Shown here: in pieces, positions 35,831-48,569 of the stretch | Position numbering within the stretch: position 1 is the first letter of the stretch | How the letters are laid out: the number at the start of each line of letters is the position of its first letter | Assembly (NCBI RefSeq): GCF_047511655.1 | Contig: NC_133401.1 | Span: forward strand, 18,349,501 to 18,413,500 | DNA: 64,000 bases | DNA from: Castor canadensis | Taxonomy: Eukaryota > Chordata > Mammalia > Rodentia > Castoridae | Reading direction: 5' to 3' | Notes under the pieces: generated by a model | Databases searched by the model: none | What the model saw: only the letters and a program-made list of their open reading frames with translations | What the model was told of the DNA's origin: nothing | Position numbers and translations under genes: made by a program

Positions 35831-36885
35831 TGAAAAGGTAGCAATATTCATACCACAGCCTGAATGCAAATGGCCTTGAAACTATGTACTCTACACTATA
35901 TAAGCCATCACACTGAAATAAATCTTCCCACATTGCCTAAGAGCAAAGACAAAACATATACAAGTTCTTTACAAGACTGTCACATGAATGGTCTTGAGTC
36001 CAACTCCTAAAAAAGTCCTAGTTCCCATCTGAATGTGCAGTACTTAAGTCTGCTGTTGACATTCCCATAAGCATTCTGGCATTGTGAGAACCCACTGCAT
36101 TCATCCATTTAACTCTGCCTGCAGCATTCATTACTTTCACCAACCAGCTTCTATAAATTCTTCCAAACTTCTTCCATAAACCAGTTCCAAAGGCTCTGAA
36201 GCACTTGAAAATATACTGTCATGACAGTGACCCCAATAATTAGGACCAATTTTCTGTGTCAGTTTTTCATTCACGTAACAAAATACCTGAAATAAACAAC
36301 TTAAAGTAGGAAATATTTATGTTATATCATGGCTTCAGAGATTACAGGCTATGGATAGCTAGTCTCATTGTTTTAAGGTCTGTAGTGATGCAATACATCA
36401 CAGTAGAAATGTGCATTGGTGGGGGGATGGAGAAAGTTTCCTCACTTCATGGCAGCCTGTAAGTCAAAGAGAAAGGAAGGGCCCAGGGTCAGGATTCACC
36501 CTCCAAAGCCAAGACCTCAGTAACTTACTTCCTCTATCAAGCAGAATGAGAGCCCATTCTGCTATGAAATCATCAGTGTATTAATCCATTCATGAGGTTA
36601 GTGATCCAATCCCTCTCAATCCTGCCACCAAGTCTTTAAAATATGAGCCTTTGGGTCAGAAATTTCACATTAAAAGCAGAGTAAATCGTCTTTCTTGTGT
36701 GTCTGTGTCTTAATCCCCTCTCTTTGTGGGGACTCCAGCCATATTGGATTTGTAGCCACACTAACTCCACTACCACTTTGAAGTTATCACCTCCAAATAT
36801 ATTTGTATTCTGAGGTACTGGGCATTACCAGTTTAATAAATAAATTCTGAGGGACACAACTCAACATATAACAGATATTCATCTC
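35831..36885 (-). repeat. MaLR-like repeats
   Basis: 35831-36250 matches 10336-10735. 36250-36640 (CAGTTTTTCATTCACGTAAC, TTAATCCATTCATGAGGTTA) and 36690-36885 (GGGACTCCAGCCATATTGGA) look like reverse-strand MaLR-type LTR pieces. Subfamilies are not determined. 36886-37320 holds nothing I can assign. Confidence 0.45.
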
Positions 36886-37320
36886 TACTTCAACCTCAGA
36901 GCAGACACCTGGCAGTAGGTACTAGAGAGATCATTTGGGTCATACCTACAGATTACATGGACTCGTTCCTCATCTCCTGTCTTTCTTCTGTTCTGTTGAA
37001 TTTCCCATCATCATTCATCTCGCAGACATTCAAGCAACAAATCTGAACTGGATTCCTTCCTTCCATCCTTCCACAAAAGTTGAGTCATTCAGAATTATGT
37101 GAATACTTTTTCAGACATTTCTAAATGCATATGGGCTCCTTTATCCCCAATACCATGTTCTTATATCAAGCCATTGCTTTCCTGCGTATAGTTACTGAAA
37201 TAAACACATAAGCTGTACATGTTACCTGTGGAGTAGCACTCATCTAATGCTGTCCCTATAAGTGAGTGTAAACTCACATGTGCTTAGGATTCTCTTACTT
37301 AAAGTTCATTAAAAGTAGAA

Positions 37321-37430
37321 TGCACCTCAGTGGTAGAGTACAAACGGTCCTGGTAAGACAAGTCACCCAGCACTACAAATCCTTTAAGAAGCCTTGGATG
37401 AGGATTACTGATGCATCACATGCCTAGTGT
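37321..37430 (+). repeat. Decayed ID-like SINE
   Basis: TGCACCTCAGTGGTAGAGTAC resembles the tRNA-derived box A region of rodent ID-type SINEs. The remainder is poorly conserved. Confidence 0.45.
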
Positions 37431-37659
37431 GTGTGAGGCTCTTCTTCAGTCCAAAATGCATGCCCAACTTTGAAGGATTATTGATATTTTCAATTAACAT
37501 GATATTTATGGACTATAATGTGCTGATTCTATGCATGAATTCAATGTATAATGATTAAATCATGTTGCATAGCATTTCCTTTTCTTCAAACAGTCTTCAT
37601 TTCTTTGTGTTTGGAATCCTCAGACTCTCCTAGTCATTGGAAATACATCATAGATTATT

Positions 37660-38060
37660 GTAGACTACAGCTGCTCTACTGTGCTATAGAACATTACTAC
37701 TGATTGCCCCTGTGTAACTGTATTTAACCTGTTTTCTAACCTTTTTACCACTTCCCTTCCCCTTCTTAACCTCTGCTGACTGCTGCTCCACTCTCTACCT
37801 CTGTGGGATCAACTTACTTTAGATTCCACAAATGAGTGAGAACACGCAGTGTTGTTCATTGTCTGACTTCTTTCACTTAATCCATGTCCTATGGTTCCAT
37901 GCATGCCACCACAAATGACAGGAAATCATTACTATTCACTTGTGTGGCTCAACACCATTCCATTATGTGTATATGTCTCATTTTCTTTGTCTTTTAACTA
38001 TCAATGGAAATATTTGTTTAATCTATATCTTCATTATTGAGAGAAGTATTTCAGTTCTTT
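37660..38060 (-). mobile_element. Ancient L1 3' end (minus)
   Basis: Recognisable ancient mammalian L1 text in reverse, such as AATGAGTGAGAACACGCAGT and CAACACCATTCCATTATGTG. It is strongly diverged. Confidence 0.7.
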
Positions 38061-38379
38061 TCCAAATGCTTTAAAGTTGATATTTTTCACTTACAAAACA
38101 TCAGTATATGTATACAAGGGGTATGTTGTGATATTTTAATCAAATTCTTTAGTTCCTATCCACTAGTATGATGTGCAAAGTCCTTTGTAATCTCTGCTCC
38201 AAATTCCACAGGCACTTTTTTCTACCCATGCATCCATACAAAAAGTAGTAACTCCTTATAGACAAAAAAAAAAAAGAAAGACAGAAAGAAAAACTATGCA
38301 CTAAAGATACACACAGTAAAATGTTCAAATTTATAGAAAATATAGAAGAGTACCTTTGAAACATTGGTATTAAGAATTT

Positions 38380-38470
38380 CTTCCTGTCAGGCACCAATGG
38401 ATCATGCCTGTAATTAAACCTACATGAATTAGATTAGGAGGGAAATAGATTGTGAGACCCAAATCTCCAA
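38380..38470 (+). repeat. Decayed B1/Alu-like fragment
   Basis: GGCACCAATGGATCATGCCT resembles the start of a 7SL-derived SINE; the rest is degraded. Confidence 0.35.
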
Positions 38471-38487
38471 AATAAACAGAGCGAAAT

Positions 38488-38572
38488 GGACTGGATGTGT
38501 GGCTCAAGCAGTAGAGTACCTACTTTGGAAGTGTGAGGCCTCGAATTCAAACCCCAGTCCAAATAGAATGGA
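38488..38572 (+). repeat. tRNA-derived SINE with polypurine tail
   Basis: GGACTGGATGTGTGGCTCAA followed by GCAGTAGAGTACC and GAATTCAAACCCCAGTCC form box A and box B-like parts of a tRNA-derived SINE. It resembles SINEs I associate with beaver and kangaroo rat genomes. Its tail has expanded into the GGAA-rich tract that follows. Confidence 0.7.
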
Positions 38573-38850
38573 AGGGAAGGAGGGAGAAAGGAAGGAAGGA
38601 GAAAAGTAGGGAGGGTTCGGGAGGTAGGGAAGAAGGGAGAAATAGAGAGGAAGAGAGAAAGAAAGAAGAAAGGAAACAAAGAAGGAAAGAAACAAAGAAG
38701 AAAGAAGAAAGAAAGAAAGAGATGAGAGGGAGGTAGGGAAGGAAGAAAGAAGGAGGGTAGAGAGGGAGGGAGGGAGAGAGACAAAGGAAGAAAAAAAGAA
38801 AGGGAAGGAAGGAAGGAAGGGAGGTAGGGAGGGAGGGAGAGAGGAATTCT
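38560..38850 (+). repeat. GGAA/GAAA polypurine tract, about 290 bp
   Basis: Almost uninterrupted purines on the plus strand (GGAAGGAAGGAGAAAAG and variants). The long open frames on either strand (38434-38886, 38547-38936) are artefacts of this low-complexity sequence. Confidence 0.95.
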
Positions 38851-39020
38851 TCTGTCATATGATCCAGTGATACTGCTCCAGGGCATCTACACCAAGGAAC
38901 GTATGTCAGGATATAATAGAGATACTTGTACACCAATGTTCATTGCAGAACCATTCACAATAGCCAAGCTATGGAAACAAACCAGATGCCCTACAATTGA
39001 CGAATGGATCAATAAAATGT

Positions 39021-39062
<42 letters not shown>

Positions 39063-39775
39063 TATGCAATGGAGTGTTACTTCAGTCATAAGGAATGATG
39101 AGATGTGGTTTGCAGGTAAATGGATGGAATTGGAGGACATCATGTTAAGTGAAGTTAGCCAAGATAAGCAAAACAAACTCCACATGTTTTCTCTCATACA
39201 TGGAAGATAGATCTAAAAGATAAACATATACACAGAACAAGCATGATCATATACACACTGAGATGTAGAATAGTGGAACTACTCTATGGAACTTGGGGAA
39301 AGAGGGAAAGGAAAAGATAATGATAGAGCATCACTAATTTCATAAACATAACATGTGTGAAGGTAGACAATATAAGGATGTATATTGAAAAAAATGGGGG
39401 CTGGGAGGTAAAAGCGTAAAGGAGAGCAATGGAAGGGGCTGAATGGACCAAGATAAAGTATACTCACAGTGGGGATATATAGAGAAATAACTTTGAACAT
39501 CAACTTAAATATTAATAAAAGTCAGGATTGTAAAATAGGTACAGTGTGTGCCTGGGGTACAAGTGGGTGGAGAGTGAATGAAGGAGATTAAGGTGAGGGT
39601 GTTGGATTGATGGGTTTCACATACTTAAGCATTACTTTAAGTGAGGCAGGGAAGGGGTTGAGGGGGAGAGAGGATGGGTGTGATCTAACCCATGTACAAT
39701 CTAAGCCTGACTTGAACTGTCGGTATGAATCTTCCACATAAAGAATATATCATAATAAAGAAATTTATAATTAAA
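38851..39775 (+). mobile_element. L1 3' end of the second family, with (TA)n
   Basis: ORF2 C-terminus from a YDPVILLQGIYTKER-like run at 38858, through EWINKMWYIY at 39003, interrupted by a (TA)n run at 39022-39060. The 3' UTR ends with CATAATAAAGAAATTTATAA at about 39770. The (TA)n lies in a codon region that is normally TATATATAC in these L1s. Confidence 0.8.
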
Positions 39776-39840
39776 AAAAAGGAATTCTTCCAGCTCACAT
39801 AATGAACAATATTGAGTACAAATGACAGGAATCTTGGTAC

Positions 39841-40240
39841 TGTGCTTATTTTTAAATTTTTTATTAGAATATATTTAATGTATGGGGGGATTCATTATGA
39901 CAACCAAATAAGCTTATATTGTACATTGGTTAGATCACTCCCACCATCACTACCCCTAAACCCCCTCCTCACCCCTCTTAAAGCAATTGCAAGAGGATTC
40001 TCTGTTCTATTTCATATAAGCATATGAATTTCATTCCACCCTATGCAATCACCTTAATTTGCTTCATTCACTCTACCCATTCCCACAACTGCCCTCCACA
40101 CACACTATACCTATTTTATAGACCTGTCTTTCAATATTAATGTTTAACTCAATGTTACAAGGGGTTTTCAATGTGTCCCCACTGTGAGTCTACTTGTCTT
40201 TGGAACTTTCAACCCTTTCCATTGCATTTCCTTACCCTTC
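39841..40240 (-). mobile_element. L1 3' UTR of the second family (minus)
   Basis: Reverse complement of text like that at 39400-39560, for example TCCCCACTGTGAGTCTACTT near 40176 against the plus strand near 39457-39475. It is a 3' UTR-only, 5'-truncated insertion. Confidence 0.6.
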
Positions 40241-40454
40241 TACTTGGCACTGTACTTCTAAAATAAAATACATGTGAATGAAAGTAGAAGCAAAAACAAA
40301 AAATGTATTTACAATGTATAAGATGTTCAAAGGATTGGTAAGCAGAAATTATTAAGAATGTGCCAAAAGTAAATGGTAGAGCATAAATACAGGCAAAATA
40401 TAAGTACAGAGGTGATAAAACAGTCACGCCAAATGTTCCATATAATGTTTTAAA

Positions 40455-40640
40455 GTTTTTGAGGGGTACAGGGTGCATCTCAGTAGTAGAGTACGCACTA
40501 CAACAAAAGAAAAGAGTTCTTGAAGCCAGAAGTGGTGGTACATACCAGTAATCCCAGCATTTGGGAGGCTGAGACAGGAGCAGCGTGAGTTCAAAGCCAG
40601 CCTTGGCTACATAGAGAGTGAGAGGAAAGTCTGGACTGCA
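40455..40640 (+). repeat. ID-like plus B1-like SINE composite
   Basis: 40460-40530 has an ID-type start (GGTGCATCTCAGTAGTAGAG). 40525-40640 is B1-like: AGAAGTGGTGGTACATACCA, AATCCCAGCATTTGGGAGGC and AAAGCCAGCCTTGGCTACAT. Fused ID/B1 SINEs are known in several rodent lineages. Confidence 0.75.
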
Positions 40641-41587
40641 TTGCAAAACCCTGTTACAAAAAAAGTTAAATTGAAGCCAACTAATTATCTGAAAAATGCA
40701 TTCTCAGATAAAAGAAGATCTTTCATGCTAAAAAGGTTGAACAATATAATTAAATCTCTGAAAAGTCTTGTATATAGAAGGAGGTAGAGTAAATGATATT
40801 TTTATCTCTTGATGGTGGAAGAACAATTAGATATGAAACTATTGTAGAAAAATTTGGCCACAAATTTATGAAGAGGCCCATGAATGAACAGTCAAGTTCA
40901 CTTCAAGATATGCATCTTAGGAAAACTCTTATACTTTTTCCATCATTCCCTCAAAAATCACGTTTTAAATAGGCAAGAGTTTTACTGAGCGAGAACCCCA
41001 ATCAGTCTCAAGAGAATGGGTAACGAAGCTATGTAACACATCTCAATACAATTCTGAACCTGTCTACATGCATCCCCCAAAATGAAAGCCAAATGTAAAA
41101 TGCCAAGTAGAAATGTGTTGGTGAGTGCATTGCACAAATGCTACTTATGTGTTTCAAAACCCTTCACTTGTCCACTTTGTTATTTAGAGTCAAACACCAA
41201 TGAGCAAGAAAATAGAAGTAGGTTGGGAATGATACTTCTCAAATCACAATAATGATAAATTCAATAACAACTTGTGAAAATACATGTGATAGAATGAAAG
41301 GGAGCTTTGGAAACTTCTAGATTTTATATCTTATTTTAAATTAATGACACAATTTAGTGATATGTGTATTATTTCTGTGACATTCTGAATATTGCAAACA
41401 TTACACAGACCTTTTACAAGTTGGGGTTCCTGGTAATTTATAACAAATGAATGTGCAAAGAATCAAAGATTTGATAATTCAAGGCACTAGGATTAAATAA
41501 TAGTTTTTATGCCAAGACCACCCAGTCATATACAGGGACAGGAAAACAAATGCCAGTACCCATAGGACATCCAGAAATTTTTGGAAA

Positions 41588-41700
41588 TTATTCCCAGGGG
41601 AATAGCCCTGGAGGAAGACCTGCCAGATTCTCCTGGAATATTTTATTAAAGGCTTCAGCTTGGGATACCATAAAGTAATTCTTCCAGTCTCCACAGATGC
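41588..41700 (-). pseudogene. SULT2A: Copy X exon 6 with native stop
   Basis: 113 bp from the acceptor CAG at 41703-41701 to TAA at 41590-41588. It reads [20 protein letters not shown], then [17 protein letters not shown] and stop, the canonical SULT2A C-terminus. The frame is open. Copies Y and W diverge from it by a frameshift and by loss of the stop. Confidence 0.92.
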
Positions 41701-43329
41701 CTGAAAAACATGAAACAGATATTAGACCAGATTAAGACACCATCACATTCCTGCCTATGTGTGTTTTTACCACTCATCTGATAAAGACATGGAAACTAAT
41801 ATGGCAAATCTCCAATGGCTCCTTGGGAAGCCTTTCTACAGCCTTGCAAAGGTACCCATATGCACTTCTGTCTTCCTGGAAATGATTTCCTATCTTCCAC
41901 TCTCTTCCAACCCTCAAAGAAAACCCTGGGTCTATCTTTAGATACCTCTAGAATCTAGCTACTTCTTACTACCTCTATTTCTTCCACCTTGGACCAAGCC
42001 AACATCATTTCTGATCTGGATTACCATAGTAGATCATAGTTGTCTCCCACTTTGTTCTACTTTTGCAGCGCTCAGCTGATGATCAGCATTATCAGTTGAC
42101 TCCAGCAACTTCTGGCTCAGAGTCTCTGAGGACTTCTGATGTCACTTAGCCAAAGTGCTGAGATGCTTCATGTGGCTCCAGGTGATGAAGTGCCTTGATC
42201 TTTCTATCTCCATTCTGTGAGTATCCATTAGCTCTCTGTATTCCATTACACTAGGTTTTCTGATTCCATCTCAAATACTCCAGACTTCCCTACTCCTCAG
42301 ACCATTTTAATTTCACGTTTTTAAAATCAAGAGTGCAGTTAATTCTCTGTAATAAATTCACATTGTGTCCATTTGCCTCCTTCAAATCTTTATCCCAATA
42401 CAGCCTTCTCTGGGATGTTGTCCATCACCAACCAGTTCATCACTGTCCATCCCATACTTTTTCTCCTTAGTAATAACACATGTGATATCTATATGTAGTT
42501 CCTTCTTGTGTGAGTGCATGTCATATATAACTAATGCATTATACAGTCAAAGATTTTCTTCCTAATTTGAAATAGTGTTTCAAAGAGTGGCTGACATATA
42601 ATATATATTCAATGAATAATTGTTGAATTAATAAAAGAATAAGGAAAGTACTAACATTATCGCCACTTTACACATGGCAAAAAGTAGTCCTAAAGAGGTG
42701 ACCTAGTGTAATGGTGATGGACGTGCATTTGAGTCCTATGATACAGACAAAACAAGTCATATGTGACTTCTGTTATACATGTGATTAAACATGATTATAT
42801 TGTTACTTTTTGTATCACATAAATCAATTTGAAATTATTAGTTAAGTAGGCCAATTAAATTAATACACTATATAGAATACATACTTGGTGTAAATTACTA
42901 ATTGAGCATATACATAAAAATAACATACTCCACCTTTATGAATGTGAATACTGTAGCAGAATATACAGATATGTATTTATCTGTTATCCTTAGACATCCA
43001 CTGTTACACTCATATTCATCATTACCTTCATCGTTATGCCAGTTTTTATCATTGATGTTTTTCTGTTCATGTATCACGCACAACATACATGGCTAACAGT
43101 AAACCAGAGAGAAATCTGAATTTACCAGAATCTCAGAAAATTCAATGTGCCTGCCTACCATAATGAATCATCCAGATGAGGGAATCCCACATTTACACAT
43201 AGGTACATAAAAGTCTAAATCTATCTCATTCCAAATACTACATATCTTAATGATGTAAATTTCTATTTACATTTCTCCTTTTTTGTTTTTAAAAATCTCC
43301 CAGAATTCTGATATACTCTCTGGCATGCT

Positions 43330-43715
43330 AGGGTTGCCATAAAGAGGTACCACACTGGGTGGCTAAAACAATAGAAATTAATTTCTCACAGTTCTGGAGG
43401 CTGAACATCTGATATCAAGTTGTCATTGGGGCTACTTCCTTCTTAGAATGAATGTCCCAGAGAAAATCTATTCCAGGCCTCTCTCCTTGGCTTCTAGGTG
43501 GCACCTTCCTTCTGTGCCTTCACATGTCTTCCCTCTGTGTTTCTGTCCAAATTTCTCCTTCTAAGGACTCCAGTCATATTGGATTGTGGCAAATGCCACT
43601 AACCTTATTTTAACCAAAGAACCTCTAATGACCTTGTCTCCAAGACATCACATTTGGAGGTACTTTAAGGCTAGGATTGAACATATGAATTTACGGGGAA
43701 GAAAATTCAGCCCAT
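43330..43715 (-). repeat. MaLR-type LTR fragment in intron 5 of copy X
   Basis: Counterpart of 24975-25335 (GGGTTGCCATAAAGAGGTAC, TTCTCACAGTTCTGGAGGCT). Its shared position shows it was present before X and Y separated. Confidence 0.55.
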
Positions 43716-44694
43716 ACCATTGGTCTCTTCTGGTAGCTTCCCTCACTTTCACGCCCATGACCATCTTCCCATGTCAACATAAGAACTTGGAAGCAGGAAA
43801 AAATGAAGCCTTAACATTCCACTTTCTACCTCTATCCATTTCTACATCTTTCTTCATGCTCCCCACTCTCAAAGCTCCAAAGTCTTGATGTTACATGATC
43901 AATACTCAGTTCCAAATCTCATCTGTCTTTCACCTAAATCAGGCATGAGAAACTTCAGGTATGATTAATCCTGAGGAAAAATTCATCTCCAGCTGCAAAG
44001 CTATACAACCAGACATGTTATCTGCTGCAAAAATACAATGGTGGGGCAGGCAGAGATTTCCAGAAGTGTTCAATCATGAATAAAAAGGGATCATTGGTTG
44101 CAGGCAATTCAAAACCTAGTTGGGAAAATTCTATTTGTTTTTAAGACTTGAGAATAATCCATCCCCCCAATTATAATGTTTGTATCCCTGACCCTGGGGT
44201 AGCAGAAGCCCTAACCTGATCAATGTCTTTTGAAGCATTTAATGAATTTCTTCTGTGGCTTACTAGCCCACAAAGATTTGGAAAGCTCCGTTCTCTGACT
44301 CCATGCAGTAGACATTTTCATGACACTTGATTTTTAAGATATGGCCATGGTTTATCTTTCATCACAATGCCTCATAGCCAATTCTCTCCTCTCTTCTTTT
44401 CCCACTTGGGTAATTTCTTCATGTATTTCTTAATCTAGAGTTTTTCTGATTGCTAACTCACCCACAGGGAAGCCCCAACATGGCCATCTCCAGCCCCATA
44501 CTCCTCTCCCAGGCTGAACTGACTTTCTCCCAATTGCCTATAGTGTACATCAGTACTGTGTAAAGTTTCCCCTGTAAGAGGACGTGAAAACTGATGTCTA
44601 CACTTTTAAACACCTTAATTCTTGGAGTTCTGTACTAAGAAGAGTAATGCCTTCCATGTATTCTGATTCATTTTGAAATGAAAACATTTTCCAC

Positions 44695-44869
44695 CTTTTC
44701 TCATAAGTATTGCAGGGTCATTACTATCCTTTTTCAAGATGGAAAAATTGGACTTGTTGTTTTCTTTCATGGAAGCAAAGGAACCGTACTTGAGGACTAA
44801 ATCCGGTTCTTCTGGTTCTAACTTCTTTCCCAGGAATTGGCAGGTCTTCTGTATAGATCCTTTTGTGTC
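44695..44869 (-). pseudogene. SULT2A: Copy X exon 5
   Basis: 175 bp, 58 codons plus one base, between TTAG (44871-44870) and a weak donor GTGGAA (44694-44689). It reads DTKGSIQKTCQFLGKKLEPE, then DLVLKYGSFASMKENNKSNF and ends with MRK(G), the start of the RKG PAPS motif. The donor departs from GTAAGT after GT, which could weaken splicing. Confidence 0.9.
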
Positions 44870-45844
44870 CTAATATGAAAAAAATCAATAGTGAGGACAG
44901 GGAAAACAAAGACAAAAAGAGATAAGGTGTGACTTGTAGAAGGAGGAAGAGCAGAATGGGGAGAAGCAGAGAGGAAAGACATGCTGAAGTTAAGTTGGAT
45001 GCAAGAAAGAGGAAGAAAGAGGAATAGACAAAGAAGTGAGAGCCTAACATGATGTTAGGGTCAACATGGACTTCCCATTATGCTTGAGTTTAGAGCTACT
45101 TAAAAACAGAATGTAAGGTTTTGAAAGATCTTAGTTTCTAAGAGCTTTTTAAATGCTTTTAGACAATGAGCAAGCAAGAAGAGATACAGGAAGGATTTGG
45201 TAAAGATTAATAATTATCCCCAGCCATGAAAATGTAGTTAATGTATAATCAATACTCTTTATTAAAAATATACCAAAATAACACTGTTTTCAATGACTGA
45301 TATTTGATAGCATAAAATGTTGTAATATCTCTTATGTAAAATCTCAATAATTATCTTGGTGTGTCATCCTCAGAGATCATGAAAAGAGATGGGACTTATA
45401 ACAGGAAAGACGTAGCTTTGAATCCAAAACCTTCCTCTTACATCATAATTCTTTTATTGTATTTTATTACATGAGTTCCATCTAAACAGAAGACACACAA
45501 AGGTGGTAATAACTGGAAACTAAGTTCACTGTGTGAGTTGAAAGGAAACTTACATAAAGGTGTAATGCAATGCATGGGAGTTTGCTAGATATTAAGACTT
45601 TTGAGGAATTCATGCTGAGAGAGCCAAAGATTGTGCAGAACAGGCAGCGGAAGATCATAGGAGTTATTTTTGATAGGTAGAAGGAAAGTCTGTGTCTATG
45701 TTATTTTCACTTTTTTCAAAAAAGAAAAAGGTCAATTTCTTTTTCAACTCTTCCTGTTGTCTTCTGTTTTTGTGTTCTCTTACATCCAATCAAAAATTCA
45801 AATGTTGTGTAATTTTTCCTTCATATACATTTGATTTTTTGAAA

Positions 45845-45950
45845 AAGAATTTCAGTATTTAAGCCAAACTTGCCTCAACATTGCAACCCTTTCTCCATCA
45901 TTCTACTGAGTGCTGCAATTACAGGTATGAGCCACAATGTACAGCTTAAT
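45845..45950 (-). repeat. Decayed B1/Alu-like SINE in intron 4 of copy X
   Basis: Reverse-strand hallmarks GCTGCAATTACAGGTATGAG and CCACAATGTACAGCTTAA resemble the left end of a 7SL-derived SINE. It is strongly diverged. Confidence 0.5.
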
Positions 45951-46695
45951 ATGGACTTTGACAGAATGTTATTGTACATAGTGATGAAGTTCAGTGTAGC
46001 AGTTCAAGACATTTGCCACATGTCATTATCAGAACAGGGTAATTGGCATATATATTGCCTCAAATGTGTATCATTGTTTGTGTTGGTAACTTTCAAAATC
46101 CTCTCAACTCCCTCTTTTGACACATCTTTCACAATTCTTTGTTGTGAACCAAAATTACCGTACTTGCTACAGAATAAATGAGTTAATCTTTCTACCCAGC
46201 TGGATAGCACTTTACCAGTTTTGACATCACTGAGTGCCCTTCTGTCACACACTACCGAGTCTCTCAGAAGATGCACACAGACTTATTTCATGACTTCTTT
46301 CTCCCATCAGTGAAGTTGAGAAGCTTGCTAGATGATTGCACACATCTTTGGAACAAAAGCCTCTGTTCCTAGCCTCCTCTAACAAATAGATTATCAATAG
46401 CATCACCTCTTAGTTTACAGAAAGTTTGATAAGCATGATTCAAGCATGAGTCATTGTATGCTGCTTCCATGCATGAGGAAAGCCCTCTGATGTTGTAAGA
46501 TTAAATGAAGGAGGCATGAAGAAACATCATGGAGAACGGGAAGATTCAATGAGGAGTAGAGTTGTGAAGATCAGGGAGCTAATCTCACTCTTAGTGACAG
46601 TGAAGGTGAGGGGGATACACTGAGGAACTGGGGATGTTAGAGGGGGTAAAGATGGTAGTGAGAGGGTGCATGGTGACTGTAAGAATGATGGTTAC

Positions 46696-46790
46696 CTTTT
46701 TCAGCTCCTCATAACTCAATACCAGGAAGTTTTCCCTCTCTCTTATAGACATCCAGCCACGAGTGTGCTCAAACCACTATCCATATGGGA
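46696..46790 (-). pseudogene. SULT2A: Copy X exon 4 with in-frame TAG
   Basis: 95 bp between CAG (46793-46791) and the donor GTAACC. The joined frame reads VPYG, TAG (46779-46777, where Ser is usual in YGSWF), then [20 protein letters not shown] and SYEELKK. The exon was recognised from the SYEELK and WFEH motifs; it is not visible as a long frame because of the stop. Confidence 0.9.
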
Positions 46791-47088
46791 CTGTATGCAG
46801 AAGACAGAAAGTGTGATAGATGAGAACTATTGACATCAGTGGAAAGATCTATAGTCTTCACTCTTCCTTCCACTATGGCTGCTGATTTTAAGGCATAATT
46901 CACAAAACTTCCATATATTTACAGTACTCAACATGATGTCTTAAGAAGCACATACATTATATAGCGAAATGCTAAAATCAAGTTAGTTAACATACTCAAA
47001 ACCATATATAATGAAATAGACATGAAATATAGACAATTGTAGAGGATTCTGAGCATCCTCCATCTCCTGCATTTTACAGTACACTCAC

Positions 47089-47215
47089 CTTTCCCTTGGA
47101 TGAACCATTCAAAATATTCATCCCATGACTTTGCTATTTTACAAACATTGAGCTTTTTCCAGAAAAAGTAACCAGATACAGCAACATTTCTGGGATTTCT
47201 GATGAGATAAATCAC
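47089..47215 (-). pseudogene. SULT2A: Copy X exon 3
   Basis: 127 bp between AG (47217-47216) and the donor GTGAGT at 47088-47083. It encodes VIYLIRNPRNVAVSGYFFWK, then AKSWDEYFEWFIQGK and one extra base. The Arg and Ser that contact the 3'-phosphate of PAPS are kept. The usual RNPRD reads RNPRN, a substitution at a well-conserved Asp. Confidence 0.93.
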
Positions 47216-47880
47216 CTAAATGGAAAAATAAGAAAATAAAAAATATATGGAGCACTTTCCCATATTCATGAAGCTGATCCTTACATAATTTGAATAAAAA
47301 TAGCCAATAAACGTCAGTGGATTATTTTATCATTAGTTACAGTGTGCTTTTAACAAATACACCTTGTAATGTTCCTGTGAACCAGTCCCTGTACTAGGAA
47401 CATAACGATGGAAGAGGAACACATTGTTCCTTGCTTCTGGGTCAGTTGTCTTGTCTGCATAGGAAACCACTGGTTTTATAAGATGACTGTATTCATGGTT
47501 GTGTGATACGCTACAAAGATTATCAACAGTGGAATGGGCTAATACAGTATGCTATATCCATAGACACATAGCAATCTATAGTCATCTACACACCCAGGAC
47601 CATGATGAATCTCACAGACACTACATTGAGTGAAGGAAGTCACACATCTATGTTCATACCCCATGAGTCCACTTAGGTGGAATTCAAAGACAAGAAAATA
47701 CAATCGATAGCTTTAGGTAAGGACAGTGTTTCCTTCAGTGAGTGCTACTTACTAGGAAGAGGAAAAGGAGAGCTTTCTGGGCAGTAGAAACATTTAAAAT
47801 CTGGTCTGGATGAACATTGCATTGTTATGAATATATGTGCACATTCCTGAAACTAGTGTTGAAGATTAATGCATACATAA

Positions 47881-47925
47881 ACACACACAAAGACACACAC
47901 ACAGAGACACAGAGACGCAGACACA

Positions 47926-47971
<46 letters not shown>
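47881..47971. repeat. (CA)n microsatellite in intron 2 of copy X
   Basis: An imperfect ACACAGAC-rich start leads into a pure CA run at about 47930-47970. Confidence 0.95.
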
Positions 47972-47972
<1 letters not shown>

Positions 47973-48126
47973 GCTATGTCACCTGGCATTTAAAAATAAG
48001 AACTTTAACTACTTCCCTGATGCAGTTTGGGGTTGCCCTGATTACTGGATTCTGTTTTGTTTTGGGGTTATTTTTGATGACAAATGAAAAAAAATTGTTT
48101 TTTATCTTTACAATACTGTTTACACA

Positions 48127-48413
48127 CCCACGCACAGGAAATCAATGTGAGTCAATACCCTGTATAGCTATCCTTATCTCAACCAGCAAAAACCCTTGTC
48201 CCTTCCTGTTATTGCTTATACTCTGTCTACAACAAAATTAGAAATAAGGGCAAAATAGTTTCTGCTGGGTATTGGGGGGGTGGGGGGTAGAGGGAGGGAG
48301 CAGAGTGGGTGGTAAGGGAGGGGTGAGGGCAGGGGGAAGAAATGAACCAAGCCTTGTATGCACATACGAATAATAAAAGAAAAAGGAAAAAAAATAGATA
48401 AGTAAATAAAAAA
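48127..48413 (+). mobile_element. 5'-truncated L1 3' UTR insertion with target-site duplication
   Basis: A 287-bp L1 3' UTR ending in CGAATAATAAAAG and an A-rich tail. It is flanked by AATACTGTTTACACA at 48112-48126 and 48414-48428, a perfect 15-bp duplication. It lies in intron 2 of copy X, in sequence I could not match in the left arm. Confidence 0.9.
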
Positions 48414-48569
48414 AATACTGTTTACACAGCTAAAACACTATTATGATAATTACATTACAAACCGTTTTCTTGAGTGGGTAGGGGAATGACATGATTACAA
48501 ACTTGCTTTTTAATGCATAAGATTTTTCTTTGTGGTGTTCCTGCTTTTGTTAATGTATAATACTAGAAA

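Noticed and set aside
38434-38936. Long Ser/Leu/Pro- and Lys/Glu-rich frames on both strands
   Set aside because: They are translations of the GGAA polypurine tract.
40209-40646. 145-codon minus-strand frame
   Set aside because: It overlaps the B1/ID composite SINE and shows typical SINE-derived translation.
45870-46181. 103-codon plus-strand frame
   Set aside because: It starts in a B1-like fragment inside intron 4 of copy X and has no homologue I recognise.
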